A stretch of 64,000 nt of DNA from Paenibacillus sp. PCH8 (GTDB lineage: Bacteria; Bacillota; Bacilli; Paenibacillales; Paenibacillaceae): contig NZ_PKQK01000001.1 of NCBI RefSeq assembly GCF_002968835.1, positions 1,612,001 to 1,676,000 of the forward strand, given 5' to 3'. Positions 35,886 through 45,470 of the stretch are shown here, piece after piece; the stretch's first letter is position 1; the number at the start of each line of letters is the position of its first letter. The notes beneath the pieces were generated by a model. That model ran no database searches. It worked only from the letters and a program-made list of their open reading frames with translations, and was not told the origin of the DNA. Position numbers and translations under genes: made by a program.

Positions 35886-37357
35886 GAGTCAGCATTAAGC
35901 TGAAATTTAGTGTTTTTCTGGCAGCATTGCTCATCCTGACGGTGGTGGTGCTTAGTTCCCTTGTATTACGGGGAATTGAACGCAATCAGCAGTCACAGAT
36001 CGAGGACATTATGTCCCAGCAGACACGGCTAGTCAATCTGAATGTACGGCAGTCCTACTACACCGAATCCGTTCATATCGAACAGGAAGTCTTTTTACAG
36101 AAAAATGGGCGCAGGCTGGCACAGGAACTTGCGAACTCTACGGGTCTGCCTATAGCGCTCTATGATATGAAAGGTCAGCAAGTGGGATCGTCAATTACAC
36201 CAGGAGAGAGCCTGAAAATGCAGGAGACGCTAAACTATGCACTACAGAACAAAATAGCCTACCATGAGCAAGGGGATACCATGCTCTATGCTGCACCATT
36301 GGACGGTCCAGATGGGCAGATGGGCGCCGTATGGATGCAATATCCGGTTCAAAGCTACCATGAATTCTATGCTCGTATCCTTCAACTGTTCATGTGGGCG
36401 GGCATTACTGTAGTGGCGCTAAGCTTCATTCTGGGGTACCTGTTCTATAACCGGTTTGCTGTTGCCATTACCCGTCTGAAGAAATCTGCGGATTCCATTC
36501 GGGAAGGCGAGTATATTACAGCACCTCCTGTGAAACGCAAGGATGAACTGGGCGAACTGGGCCAGGGCATCTATTATATGAGCACATCCATTCAGCAAAA
36601 TATTACAGCCATGCATGCCGAGCAGCAGAAGCTGCAACTGGCGATTGAGAAGTTACAGGCGCTGGAACAGCAGCAGAAGCAATATATCGGCAACATTAGT
36701 CATGAGTTCAAGACACCGTTAACGTCGATCAAGGCCTATGTGGAGCTGCTGGACATGTATAAGGATGACCCGCAATTGCTGGATGATGCGACGAATAATA
36801 TTGGCAAAGAAACTGAACGGCTGCACGAGATGGTGGAGAAAGTGTTGCACTTGTCTGCCTTGGAGAAGTATGACTTCGAGAATCAGGCCGAAGATGTTGA
36901 GGTCCGTGCTCTGCTGGAGGATGCCTGTGGTCGAATGCGAGGGAAAGCGGAGAAGTTTGGGCTGAACATGGAACTGGACCTTGAACCTGCGGTGATCCGC
37001 AGTGATCGGGAGAGTCTGATGCACATTTTTATCAACTTACTAGACAACGCCATTAAATATAACATCCCGGATGGTGTGATCCGGGTGAAGAATGAACTGC
37101 GAATGCAGGAGAATGTAGCGATTATTCGCATCTACAACTCAGGTACGCCGATTCCGGCAGAGGCGCAGGAGAAGATTTTTGAAGCTTTTTATACGGTGAA
37201 CAAAGACAGGGCCAGAAAGACGGGCGGAACCGGACTTGGACTATCTCTTGTGAAACAGTTTGTGGAGAAACAGGGCGGTACGATTACACTGCTACCGAGT
37301 AATTCAGAGGATGGGGAAGGGGTAACGTTCCAACTCGCATTCCCTTTGGCTGATTGA
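35882..37357 (+). CDS. Two-component sensor histidine kinase
   Basis: A 491-residue kinase with two membrane segments (about 10-30 and 163-187) flanking a roughly 130-residue extracytoplasmic sensor, then HAMP, coiled coil and HisKA/HATPase_c domains. The H box is IGNISHEFKTPLTSIKAYVE, the N box INLLDNAIKYN, and the G box GGTGLGLSLVKQFVE. It is coupled to the OmpR-type regulator and followed 87 bases later by a propeller lipoprotein that may belong to the same regulon or sense the same signal. Confidence 0.92.
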   Translation: MRVSIKLKFSVFLAALLILTVVVLSSLVLRGIERNQQSQIEDIMSQQTRLVNLNVRQSYYTESVHIEQEVFLQKNGRRLAQELANSTGLPIALYDMKGQQVGSSITPGESLKMQETLNYALQNKIAYHEQGDTMLYAAPLDGPDGQMGAVWMQYPVQSYHEFYARILQLFMWAGITVVALSFILGYLFYNRFAVAITRLKKSADSIREGEYITAPPVKRKDELGELGQGIYYMSTSIQQNITAMHAEQQKLQLAIEKLQALEQQQKQYIGNISHEFKTPLTSIKAYVELLDMYKDDPQLLDDATNNIGKETERLHEMVEKVLHLSALEKYDFENQAEDVEVRALLEDACGRMRGKAEKFGLNMELDLEPAVIRSDRESLMHIFINLLDNAIKYNIPDGVIRVKNELRMQENVAIIRIYNSGTPIPAEAQEKIFEAFYTVNKDRARKTGGTGLGLSLVKQFVEKQGGTITLLPSNSEDGEGVTFQLAFPLAD

Positions 37358-37444
37358 AGTTTACAAGTTCGAAACAAGTCTGAATAACTTTGGAAGTATG
37401 CGATGTGTATGCTTGGTCTATAGCAAGAGAAACCAGGGGGGACC

Positions 37445-38554
37445 ATGATGAATTGGAAACAAGCGGCTTTGGGAACGTTGGGGGCAATTGCATTGCTCAC
37501 GACAGCAGCATGTGGGGGAACAACGGAGCCGGGGAGCAACGCACAAGGTGGGAAAACGGGCACCGATATTACGGTAAAAGACAATACGAATACATCCGTG
37601 TACCAGAGCTTCAAGCTGGAGAAGATTGATAAACTGCCTAACATGCGCGGGATCGCATGGCTAAGTGAGGACTGGATTGTATCCGACAAGGAGAACAAGT
37701 CATTGAAACCGGTCACCGTTGAAGGCCAAGAGCGATATCCGCATAACTTATATAGATATGATCTGACCAAGGGCACCGATACGCCGCTCAAGGAAAGTGA
37801 AGCGAATCTGGGTGCACCTCTCGTATCACCGGATGGTCAGTACCTGTTCTATCGGGAGCCAGAGGAGAATACGGGCAAAGGGTACATTCTGAACCTGCAT
37901 AATGGAGAGACGATTGCTGCGGGCAAGGAGGATGGATTCATCCAAGAGGGTGCGTGGCTGGATAATGAACATGTTGTTTTTCCCAATATGAAGGGCGATC
38001 TCATCTCAGCCAGTGTGGATGGTACAACGAAAATATTGGTGGAGACAGGCAACTTTAACGTGCGGAGCATCAAGGTTTCAGCTGGTACGATCTATTATAT
38101 TACCGGCGAAGATGGCCAACTGAACGCGTATGATGCGAAGACGGGTGAAGTGAAACAAGTGCTGAAAAGTGTGGAGTGGGTGATCCCTTCTAACGATGGA
38201 ACAAGACTTGCGATTGTGAAAAGAACAGCAGATACCAAACGGGCGCTGGTGCTTACCGATCTGGAAGGCAATGAAAAGGCCACGCTCGCCAGAGGCACGC
38301 AGATCTTCGGCACAAGCTGGTCGGGGGACGATTCCAAGATTGCGTATACGATCAATTCCGAGAATGACAATGAGAAGGGACTATTCGTCTCCAATACCGA
38401 ATCGGCAGAGCAGTTCCAGATTTCGGCGGATATGGACAACGCCTCCGATCCACTGGCCTGGAGCCCGCAGGGGCATAAGATTTTGTTATCTCAGGCTGTA
38501 TTGGAGAATGAAAAATATCACTTTGTAACTTCGGTTATTACGATCTCGGAATAA
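37445..38554 (+). CDS. Lipoprotein with TolB-like beta-propeller
   Basis: A 369-residue protein. The signal peptide ends in a lipobox TTAAC, so it is anchored outside the membrane. From about residue 60 onward, recurring motifs such as PLVSPDGQYLFYREPE, GTSWSGDDSKIAYTI and PLAWSPQGHKILLSQA indicate WD40/TolB-type propeller blades. AGGGGGGACC precedes the ATG. It follows a two-component system in the same direction and may act as an accessory sensor; no enzymatic motif is seen. Confidence 0.7.
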   Translation: MMNWKQAALGTLGAIALLTTAACGGTTEPGSNAQGGKTGTDITVKDNTNTSVYQSFKLEKIDKLPNMRGIAWLSEDWIVSDKENKSLKPVTVEGQERYPHNLYRYDLTKGTDTPLKESEANLGAPLVSPDGQYLFYREPEENTGKGYILNLHNGETIAAGKEDGFIQEGAWLDNEHVVFPNMKGDLISASVDGTTKILVETGNFNVRSIKVSAGTIYYITGEDGQLNAYDAKTGEVKQVLKSVEWVIPSNDGTRLAIVKRTADTKRALVLTDLEGNEKATLARGTQIFGTSWSGDDSKIAYTINSENDNEKGLFVSNTESAEQFQISADMDNASDPLAWSPQGHKILLSQAVLENEKYHFVTSVITISE

Positions 38555-38733
38555 CGGATATGTTCCATATCTTTCATCCCTTTCTATACATTTATATTGA
38601 CTAAGCTATTCCGCTTCCGATACACTAGTATGCAGGAATAAAGTCGAATGTCAGGCAGCAGTTCGAGACGATGTTTCGGGCGGCTGTTTCTTTTCTTTTT
38701 ACCAACAACAATGAATAGGAACAGGTGATATAC

Positions 38734-39621
38734 ATGTGTAACAGCGCGTACCGCGTGCTTTTATATTATAAGTTCGTGAAGATTGAAGACCCCGAGACAT
38801 TTACACAAGAGCATCTGCAATACTGTAAGGACCTGGGTGTGAAAGGCCGTATTCTGATTGCATCCGAAGGTATTAACGGTACGGTATCAGGCACGCCTGA
38901 GCAGACGGAACAATACATGAAGGACATGTTGTCCAATCCATTGTTCAGCGATATGGTATTTAAGATTGATGACGTGGAAGAGCATGCGTTCAAAAAGATA
39001 TTTGTTCGTCACAAAGCAGAGCTGGTTACGTTCCGCGTGGAAGACGAACTTGACCCGAATGAAATTAGCGGCAAACGTCTCTCGCCTAAGGAGTTCCACG
39101 AGCATCTACAACGTGATGACGTCATCGTTATTGATGGTCGCAATGACTACGAATACGAAATCGGTCATTTCCGTGGGGCCATTCGTCCGGACGTTGAGTC
39201 GTTCCGCGAGTTTCCGGAGTGGATTCGGGAGAATCTGGGCGACATGAAAGACAAAACGATCATTACCTACTGTACTGGCGGTATTCGCTGCGAGAAGCTG
39301 ACCGGGTTCATGATGAAAGAAGGATTCCAGGATGTTGCTCAATTGGATGGCGGCATTGTGACCTACGGCAAAGACCCGGAAGTTCAAGGACGTTTGTTCG
39401 ATGGAAAATGTTATGTGTTTGACGAGCGGATCTCCGTACCGATTAACCGGACAGATGAGGATATCGTCATTGCCAGCTGTTATCACTGTGGAACAACACA
39501 TGACCGATATATTAATTGTCCAACCTGCAACCTGCAGTATGTAAGCTGTGAGGATTGCGAAGAGACGCATAACCGCTTTTGCTCGGATGCCTGCCGGGAG
39601 GCAGCACCGGTACACGCATAA
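38734..39621 (+). CDS. trhO: tRNA uridine(34) hydroxylase TrhO (rhodanese-related)
   Basis: A 295-residue protein of the YceA/YbfQ/TrhO family, which makes 5-hydroxyuridine at the wobble position of tRNA. The N-terminal acylphosphatase-like domain contains [16 protein letters not shown]. The rhodanese domain has the active-site loop [15 protein letters not shown], and a C-terminal cysteine-rich tail follows ([19 protein letters not shown] and [13 protein letters not shown]), probably zinc-binding. ATG at 38734 is about seven bases after AGGTGA. A SufR-like regulator starts 12 bases downstream. Confidence 0.92.
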   Translation: MCNSAYRVLLYYKFVKIEDPETFTQEHLQYCKDLGVKGRILIASEGINGTVSGTPEQTEQYMKDMLSNPLFSDMVFKIDDVEEHAFKKIFVRHKAELVTFRVEDELDPNEISGKRLSPKEFHEHLQRDDVIVIDGRNDYEYEIGHFRGAIRPDVESFREFPEWIRENLGDMKDKTIITYCTGGIRCEKLTGFMMKEGFQDVAQLDGGIVTYGKDPEVQGRLFDGKCYVFDERISVPINRTDEDIVIASCYHCGTTHDRYINCPTCNLQYVSCEDCEETHNRFCSDACREAAPVHA

Positions 39622-39633
39622 GCAGGAGAGCAG

Positions 39634-40281
39634 GTGCTGATCGTGAAGCGCGAAGAGGAACGAACGACGCGTGAACGGATTTTGTTCATGCTGAAGCAGC
39701 AAGGTACATTGACCGCAAGGGAAATGACAGCTGATCTGGGCCTGACCGGCATGGCCATTCGCCGTCATCTGACGGCACTGGAGCAGGACGGATGGATCGA
39801 GGTTCGGGAGGCCCGGGCTACGGCCGGACGTCCGTCCTCGGTGTACCAATTGACGGTACGCGGGGACAGCTTTTTTCCAAAATCATATTCATCCCTTACG
39901 CTGGAATTGCTTGAAGAATTGTCTGACTCTGCCGGTAGCGGTGTGGTGGATGCATTGTTCGAGAGTCGCCGGGACAAGCTGCTTCGCAGCGGATTGCCAC
40001 AGATGGAGGGCCAGGATCTGGCTGGACGGGTGGAGGAACTCGCTCGAATCCAGAATGCCAACGGATATATGGCGGATGCGTCCAGAGAAGACGATGGAAC
40101 CTACGTCATTACGGAAATGAACTGCCCGATTGTGCAAGTCGCGAGTGTCTACAAGCAGGCTTGCCGCTGTGAACTGGAACTGTTCCGCTCGCTGCTTCAA
40201 GCTGAGGTGGAGCGTACCGAATGTTACGCCGATGGCGGCAAAAGGTGCAAGTATGAGATTCGCGAAGCGTTGGGGAATTAA
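39634..40281 (+). CDS. SufR-like Fe-S-sensing transcriptional regulator
   Basis: A 215-residue DeoR/ArsR-type regulator. The winged helix occupies residues 10-75 (LTAREMTADLGLTGMAIRRHLTALEQDGWIEVREAR). The C-terminal part carries Cys164, Cys177, Cys179, Cys197 and Cys205 in a pattern like the Fe-S ligands of SufR (EMNCP, QACRCELELF, RTECYADGGKRCKY). A GTG start follows AGGAG. It is cotranscribed with trhO. Cluster binding and a link between Fe-S status and tRNA hydroxylation are inferences. Confidence 0.78.
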   Translation: MLIVKREEERTTRERILFMLKQQGTLTAREMTADLGLTGMAIRRHLTALEQDGWIEVREARATAGRPSSVYQLTVRGDSFFPKSYSSLTLELLEELSDSAGSGVVDALFESRRDKLLRSGLPQMEGQDLAGRVEELARIQNANGYMADASREDDGTYVITEMNCPIVQVASVYKQACRCELELFRSLLQAEVERTECYADGGKRCKYEIREALGN

Positions 40282-40295
40282 CTGGTTTATACACA

Positions 40296-40333
40296 AGAGA
40301 TTGTTTCGATTCGTCGAAATAGTCTCTTTTTTT
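40296..40333 (+). terminator. Terminator of trhO-regulator operon
   Basis: AGAGA...TTTCGA pairs with TCGAAA...TCTCT and is followed by seven or more Ts. Confidence 0.85.
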
Positions 40334-40477
40334 GATAATAAATTACGTATAAACGCTATTTCCGTATGGTGATGCGTGTTATAATAGAGTTAACATCCAG
40401 TGCATGTTCGCATCCTTATATTTGCTGATACTTCAGTAGATATATCCTGTTCATTTTGCGCGTAGGAGTGAATAATA

Positions 40478-41371
40478 ATGACAGAGTTGCTTGATCCCAA
40501 GAACGATTATGTGTTCAAACGAATCTTTGGAAGTGAAGAGAATAAGGATGTTCTTCTGGCTTTTCTGAATCATACCTTCAAAAATGCAGGTGAATCTTTA
40601 CTGACCGAGATTGTGTTGATTAACCCTTATCTGGATAAGGATACCCCGAGAGATAAACAGTCCATTCTGGACATACGGGCCAAAACAGATCAAGGTGAGC
40701 TAATTAATGTTGAAATGCAGTTGTTTAATCAGTATGATTTAGAGAAGAGGACTTTGTTCTATTGGGGTAAACAATATTCTGGACAATTACTTGAGGGACA
40801 GAGATATAGCCAGCTCAAAAAATGCGTTGCGATCAACATTGTTAATTTCAAAATGCTCGCTAATGACCAGTACCACAACGTATTTCATTTAAGAGAAGAC
40901 CATACCGATATTCCGTTGACGGATGTTATAGAGATTCATTTTATGGAAATACCAAAGCTGAATGATGAACATATTCAAATGAAGGATGGATTGGTGCGTT
41001 GGCTGTTATTTCTGAAAGGAATGACTAGATCAAGCTGGGAGGCGTTAATGATGCACGAACCGGAACCGGCTTTGAAAAAAGCCATGAGTGTATTGGAGTT
41101 TCTGAGCCAGGATGAGCAAGCACGTCAACGATATATCGACCGTCAGAAATTTCTATGGGACGAAGCTTCCATGATTGAGGGCGCACGAGAAGAGGGTCTC
41201 AAGAAAGGTATGGAGGAAGGAATTCAAAAAGGAATCCAAGAAGGTGAAGCTGAGAGCAAGCGGAAAATCGCAATGAATATGCTCACTTTAGGTCTTGATC
41301 AGGCTACTATTATTAAGGCTACCGGACTAACATCATCTGAATTAGAGGAACTGCAAAAGGAAAAGGATTAA
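40478..41371 (+). CDS. Rpn-family PD-(D/E)XK nuclease
   Basis: A 297-residue protein of the recombination-promoting nuclease/putative transposase group. The opening LLDPKNDYVFKRIFGSEENKDVLLAFLN is the family signature. The nuclease core has Asp65 in ILDIRAKT and Glu79-x-Gln81 in NVEMQLF. A C-terminal helix with repeated Gly-rich heptads (EEGLKKGMEEGIQKGIQEGE) is also typical. These are cellular single-gene elements, often in several copies, that cut DNA and promote RecA-independent recombination. A TATAAT box lies at 40380, and a strong terminator follows. Confidence 0.88.
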   Translation: MTELLDPKNDYVFKRIFGSEENKDVLLAFLNHTFKNAGESLLTEIVLINPYLDKDTPRDKQSILDIRAKTDQGELINVEMQLFNQYDLEKRTLFYWGKQYSGQLLEGQRYSQLKKCVAINIVNFKMLANDQYHNVFHLREDHTDIPLTDVIEIHFMEIPKLNDEHIQMKDGLVRWLLFLKGMTRSSWEALMMHEPEPALKKAMSVLEFLSQDEQARQRYIDRQKFLWDEASMIEGAREEGLKKGMEEGIQKGIQEGEAESKRKIAMNMLTLGLDQATIIKATGLTSSELEELQKEKD

Positions 41372-41402
41372 AGCACTCTGGAGCTATCCTTTGATTGATA
41401 TA

Positions 41403-41449
41403 AGGCGACCTTTACCCAAAGTACATTGGGTAAAGGTCGCCTCTTTTTT
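41403..41449 (+). terminator. Terminator of the Rpn gene
   Basis: AGGCGACCTTTACCCA and its exact complement form a 16-pair stem with an eight-base loop, followed by seven Ts. Confidence 0.92.
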
Positions 41450-41491
41450 ATAGACGTTATTAATGTGGGCAATCACATCTTGCATGTATAC

Positions 41492-41542
41492 TTGACACAT
41501 GAATCTCATTTTAATAACATTAGTTATATAACAAATGTTATT
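41492..41542 (+). promoter_or_regulatory. Promoter and TetR operator
   Basis: TTGACA (41492-41497) and TAACAT (41515-41520) are 17 bp apart. A 30-bp palindrome (41513-41542) with AATAACATT and AATGTTATT arms and an inner GTTAT/ATAAC pair covers the -10 box and start site. It lies 20 bases ahead of the tetR start, an ideal autorepression site. Confidence 0.7.
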
Positions 41543-41562
41543 ATTGAGGGAGGGAGAAAGAA

Positions 41563-42135
41563 ATGCCACCAAAATCCGAGATTACGCAAGAAAAAGTATT
41601 AACCGCCGCATTTGAACTTGTGCGTACTCAAGGGCTGGAGGCGCTAACTGCGCGAAACGTTGCTCAGACGCTCCATTGTTCCACCCAACCGATCTATAGT
41701 CTCTACAGCAACATTGAAGAATTGAGGTCAAGTGTGTACGACGAGGCTTCCGAATTTGCCCGCCGTAGTATGTTGGCATATGAGGATAGCGCCAATTCAC
41801 CTGCACTGAACCTGACTATTGGTTTCCTGTACTTTGCACAGAACGAGAAGCAGCTATTTCGAACCTTGTATCTTTCGGGATACCGACAATACAATCCCCA
41901 CACCGATCAATTTCTGGGCGAGGAGTTAACCACGTTCTATATGAGATATAGCAAGCGATTGCAGGATGTATCCGTAGAGCAACTCAAACGTATTTTCCTC
42001 AAGCTGACGATTTATCTGATTGGTATAGGAACACTTCTGAACTCACACACCTTGGAACTGGACATGAATGAAGCAATTGATATGATCCGGGAGATGTACG
42101 AAATGCTGTTGCATAAGGAAGGTCTCACTTATTAA
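41563..42135 (+). CDS. TetR-family regulator
   Basis: A 190-residue regulator. The N-terminal helix-turn-helix reads VLTAAFELVRTQGLEALTARNVAQTLHCSTQPIYSLYSN. The C-terminal half resembles the TetR_C-type ligand domain of small Firmicute regulators. GAGGGAGGGAG precedes the ATG. The 30-bp palindrome over its promoter is its likely operator. The kinase-like gene starting 22 bases downstream is the most probable regulated partner. Confidence 0.88.
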   Translation: MPPKSEITQEKVLTAAFELVRTQGLEALTARNVAQTLHCSTQPIYSLYSNIEELRSSVYDEASEFARRSMLAYEDSANSPALNLTIGFLYFAQNEKQLFRTLYLSGYRQYNPHTDQFLGEELTTFYMRYSKRLQDVSVEQLKRIFLKLTIYLIGIGTLLNSHTLELDMNEAIDMIREMYEMLLHKEGLTY

Positions 42136-42157
42136 ATCCGTTGAAGGAGTGAGCGTC

Positions 42158-43015
42158 ATGGTTCATAGACTGGGCAATAAAATTGGTGAAGGTGGATGTG
42201 CGGAAGTATTTGAATGGGAAGATGGGAGTAAGATCGTTAAACTGGCTAAACCCAACACCATCACGGCTGCGTTGGAGGCCGAACTTCATCACTGTCGAAT
42301 TGCTTGGGCATGTGGATTGCCCGTTCCCAAGCCATATGATCTGGTGACCGTTGAGGGGCGATCAGGGATTGTATTTGAACGGATTGATGGCGAGACGATC
42401 ATGAAGCGTTTCGTAGACAGAGCGGTAGAGCAATCCAGAATGCAGAAGCCGCTGGATGTCATGGAAGATTTCGTGGATGCTCGAATTACAGCACAACTCT
42501 TTCACCAGATTCATTCGCATTCGGTGACCCATATGCCGAGTCAGCGGGAAAATATCAAGCATAATATTGTTGAAGCACAATACTTGTCTGAAGCGGAGAA
42601 AGCAGCCGTGATTGCCCAATTGGATCGATTGCCCATGAAGCAGCAACTATGTCACGGTGATCCCAATCCAGGTAACATACTGCTCAGGGACAACGATGCC
42701 GTTATTATCGACTGGAACAATGCTTCTACGGGGAATCCAGAAGCCGACTTGGCCGAATACATTATTATGATTCGTTATGCCATACTGCCTCCGGATCTGC
42801 CACATGAAGCGACGGTTGTTCTCGATGCCACGAGAGAGCGCAGTATTCAGGTATTTATGGAGGAGTATGAGAAGCTGTCCGGTATTGGTTATGCAGATAT
42901 CGAACCCTGGATTGCTCCTGTTGCAGCACGTAAATTGATTGCAGATGCCATATCTGATGCGGAGAAAAAAATGCTCGTGAACGAGATTAGAAGAAGAATC
43001 ACAACTGTCAGGTAG
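42158..43015 (+). CDS. Aminoglycoside phosphotransferase-like kinase
   Basis: A 285-residue protein with a kinase N-lobe whose Gly-rich loop reads KIGEGGCAEVFEWEDGSKIVKL. LCHGDPNPGNI is the catalytic loop and VIIDWNNAS the metal loop. AAGGAG lies eight bases before the ATG at 42158. It is in an operon with a TetR regulator, which suggests induction by its substrate or a related compound. It belongs to the broad APH family; real aminoglycoside resistance is not implied. Confidence 0.8.
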   Translation: MVHRLGNKIGEGGCAEVFEWEDGSKIVKLAKPNTITAALEAELHHCRIAWACGLPVPKPYDLVTVEGRSGIVFERIDGETIMKRFVDRAVEQSRMQKPLDVMEDFVDARITAQLFHQIHSHSVTHMPSQRENIKHNIVEAQYLSEAEKAAVIAQLDRLPMKQQLCHGDPNPGNILLRDNDAVIIDWNNASTGNPEADLAEYIIMIRYAILPPDLPHEATVVLDATRERSIQVFMEEYEKLSGIGYADIEPWIAPVAARKLIADAISDAEKKMLVNEIRRRITTVR

Positions 43016-43042
43016 TACCTTATATTATTGTCGTGCCGAGAG

Positions 43043-43075
43043 CGCCATCTACGGACATATGTGGGTGGCTTTTTT
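43043..43075 (+). terminator. Terminator of the TetR/kinase operon
   Basis: GCCATCTAC pairs with GTGGGTGGC (two mismatched or wobble positions) and is followed by six Ts. Confidence 0.75.
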
Positions 43076-43301
43076 GTGTTATGTAAAGTTATCTATCACG
43101 ATATGACGGTAAAACGAAATTGGAAGCGGTTCAACCATTGACGGAAGGCGGGACGCACCTTAATATTAGGGAAACAATAAAACAGCATCACGGGTCATGG
43201 ACTTCAGTCGCATGAGGAAAGTCTACATTTGTCTGCTTTTGTCGATCAAAGCTACAATGCGTTGAAGCGTTCGTTTTATCCCGCCCTATCGTGTCGATGA
43301 A

Positions 43302-43331
43302 TTAACGATGAGGGTAAGCACATTTTATAAT
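43302..43331 (+). promoter_or_regulatory. Probable promoter of the TrpX-like operon
   Basis: TATAAT at 43326-43331 is a perfect -10 box, with TTAACG 18 bp upstream as a poor -35. The 225 bases between the preceding terminator and this promoter show no gene. They hold no T-box motif that I can recognise. Confidence 0.5.
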
Positions 43332-43351
43332 ATGGAGAGGGGTTCTCACAG

Positions 43352-44401
43352 ATGAAAAAGAAATTCTGGATGTCACTGATGATGGTTGCTTCGATGATCG
43401 TAGCAGCAGGTTGCGGGAATAACAGCGGTACAAGCACGGATTCCGAAGGATCGGGGAGTACAACAGGGGGAGGCAGCGAGGAAAAATCCTATCAGATTGC
43501 CATCTCTCAGATTGTTGAACATCCATCTCTCGACGCTACACGCGAAGGCTTTATTGCAGCTCTGAAGGATGCAGGAATTGAAGAGAACAAGAACCTCAAG
43601 ATTGATTACAATAATGCACAGGGCGACTCAACAAATAACCTGTCCATTGCACAGAAGATCTCAGGTGATTCCAAAAATGATCTCGTACTTGGGATTGCAA
43701 CACCATCTGCACTGGCTCTGGCTCAACAAGTGAAGGACAAACCACTGCTGTTCGCGGCAGTAACGGACCCACTCGGTGCTAAATTGGTGAGTGACATGGA
43801 CAAGCCAGGTGGCAACGTAACGGGTACATCGGATACCAATCCGGCGGCGATTGTACAATTGGCTGATTTTATCGCCAAAAATCTCACGGATGTGAAAACG
43901 GTAGGTTTGGTTATTAATGAAGGTGAACCGAATGCCGTGGTTATGGCGGCTAACGCAGAAAAGGCTTTTGCAACACATAATATCAAGCTGGTCAAAGCGC
44001 CAGTTACGAATACATCGGAAGTAAAACAGGCAACAGACTCTCTTGTTGGCAAGGTGGATGCTTTCTATATTACACTTGATAACTCTGTTGTAAGTGCGGT
44101 TGATACGATCATCCAAACGGCAAACAACAACAAAATTCCGTTCTTCTCCAGCGACCGGGATACCGTTGAAAAAGGGGCTTTTGCAACCGTTGGTTTCAAA
44201 TATTATGACCATGGATATCAAGTTGGTGAGATGGCTGCGGACATTTTGAAGAATGGTACGAAACCGGGCGACATGAAGGTCACTGTACCGGACAAGCTGG
44301 ATCTGATCCTGAATCTGAAAGCGGCTGAAGCCCAAGGCATCACGGTGACGGATGAGATGAAGGCAGAAGTGAAGGATCAGGCCAATAACATGATTCAATA
44401 G
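43352..44401 (+). CDS. ABC transporter binding lipoprotein, TrpX-like
   Basis: A 349-residue lipoprotein (lipobox VAAGC) of the ABC_sub_bind/DUF534 family, which folds like periplasmic LacI-type binding proteins. IAISQIVEHPSLDATREGFIAALKDAG is the family opening, followed by AVTDPLGAKLVSDMDKPGGNVTGTSD and YYDHGYQVGEMAADILKNG. Relatives are linked to tryptophan or other amino acid uptake (TrpXYZ) and to unknown ligands. GGAGAGGGG precedes the ATG. The permease and ATPase follow in order. Confidence 0.85.
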   Translation: MKKKFWMSLMMVASMIVAAGCGNNSGTSTDSEGSGSTTGGGSEEKSYQIAISQIVEHPSLDATREGFIAALKDAGIEENKNLKIDYNNAQGDSTNNLSIAQKISGDSKNDLVLGIATPSALALAQQVKDKPLLFAAVTDPLGAKLVSDMDKPGGNVTGTSDTNPAAIVQLADFIAKNLTDVKTVGLVINEGEPNAVVMAANAEKAFATHNIKLVKAPVTNTSEVKQATDSLVGKVDAFYITLDNSVVSAVDTIIQTANNNKIPFFSSDRDTVEKGAFATVGFKYYDHGYQVGEMAADILKNGTKPGDMKVTVPDKLDLILNLKAAEAQGITVTDEMKAEVKDQANNMIQ

Positions 44402-44489
44402 AATCAATTCATAAACCTTAATAATAATTTTGTGAGTTATGAGATTGATTCAATAATCTGACCGGGGTGTAATCCGGCAATATGGATAC

Positions 44490-44525
44490 GAGGCGGACGT
44501 GCAACGGGTTCGCCTCATTCTTTTC
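44490..44525 (+). terminator. Intra-operon hairpin after the TrpX-like gene
   Basis: GAGGCG and CGCCTC close a hairpin followed by ATTCTTTT, 20 bases before the permease start. It probably acts as a partial terminator, keeping the binding protein in excess. Confidence 0.5.
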
Positions 44526-44545
44526 GATAGACAGGGGGAACTTGC

Positions 44546-45468
44546 GTGAGTATAAGTTGGAATTCAATTGAAGGGCAATCGAGCTGGGACTGTTGTATGC
44601 CCTGATGGCACTAGGGGTGTATATTACGTTCCGCATTCTGGATTTCCCTGACCTTACCGTAGACGGAAGTTTTACAACAGGAGGCGCAATCGCGGCGGTT
44701 ATGATCTCCAATGACTTCTCTCCTTGGCTTGCCTGTTTGGCGGCAATGGCTGGAGGTATGGTGGCGGGTGCATGTACAGGTCTATTGCATACCAAAGGCA
44801 AAATTAACGGATTGTTATCTGGAATCTTGATGATGATCGCCCTGTACTCTATTAATATGCGTATTTTAGGCGGGGCGCCGAATAAATCCATTATGGGCAT
44901 GGATAATCCCTTCTCGGGTGAACATGTTATGGTCATTATTATTGTGGTGGTACTTTTGTTCAAAATCATGCTCGACCTATTTATGAAAACAGATATTGGA
45001 CTTGCGCTCCGCGCAACAGGTGATAACAAACGCATGATTCGCAGTTTTGGGGCGAATACGGATGTGACCACTATTGTTGGTGTCAGCTTGTCCAATGGAC
45101 TGGTTGCCCTGTCCGGCGCGTTTATTGCACAGCAAGCGGGTTTTGCGGACATCACCATGGGCATTGGTATGATCGTCATTGGACTGGCTTCGGTCATTAT
45201 CGGTGAAGCTATTCTCGGAGCAAGAACGGTGTTCTGGGCCACACTAGCAGCTGTCGTTGGATCGATTATTTACCGAATCGTAGTTGCATTAGCTCTAGAG
45301 GTAGATTGGTTCAATACATCCGATCTGAAGCTGATCACTGCTGTCATTGTCATCATCGCGCTGGTGTTCCCTTCTTTGCGGCGCTCCATGAAACAGCGAA
45401 GTCTGGCTCGCAAACGAACCGAAGAGCTGATGCGGTCGGCGGGTCAACAGGCGAAAGGAGGCATGTGA
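44546..45468 (+). pseudogene. TrpY-like ABC permease with apparent frameshift near its start
   Basis: From 44593 onward the frame encodes the permease without break: YALMALGVYITFRILDFPD, LTVDGSFTTGG, GAPNKSIMGMDNPF and GLALRATGDNKRMIRSFGANTDV are typical of this family. The natural start is the GTG at 44546, after AGGGGGAA, which reads MSISWNSIEG and then leaves the frame. Adding one G to the GGG at 44573-44575 joins it to AIELGLLYALMAL, the expected N-terminus. As written, the first membrane helix has no start codon with a ribosome site. It is either a real lesion or an undercalled G run. The ATPase partner follows two bases after the stop. Confidence 0.8.
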
Positions 45469-45470
45469 TC

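Noticed and set aside
43214..43223. GAGGAAAGTC, a motif found in RNase P RNA
   Set aside because: The surrounding 225 bases are too short and lack other conserved RNase P elements, and a promoter follows closely.
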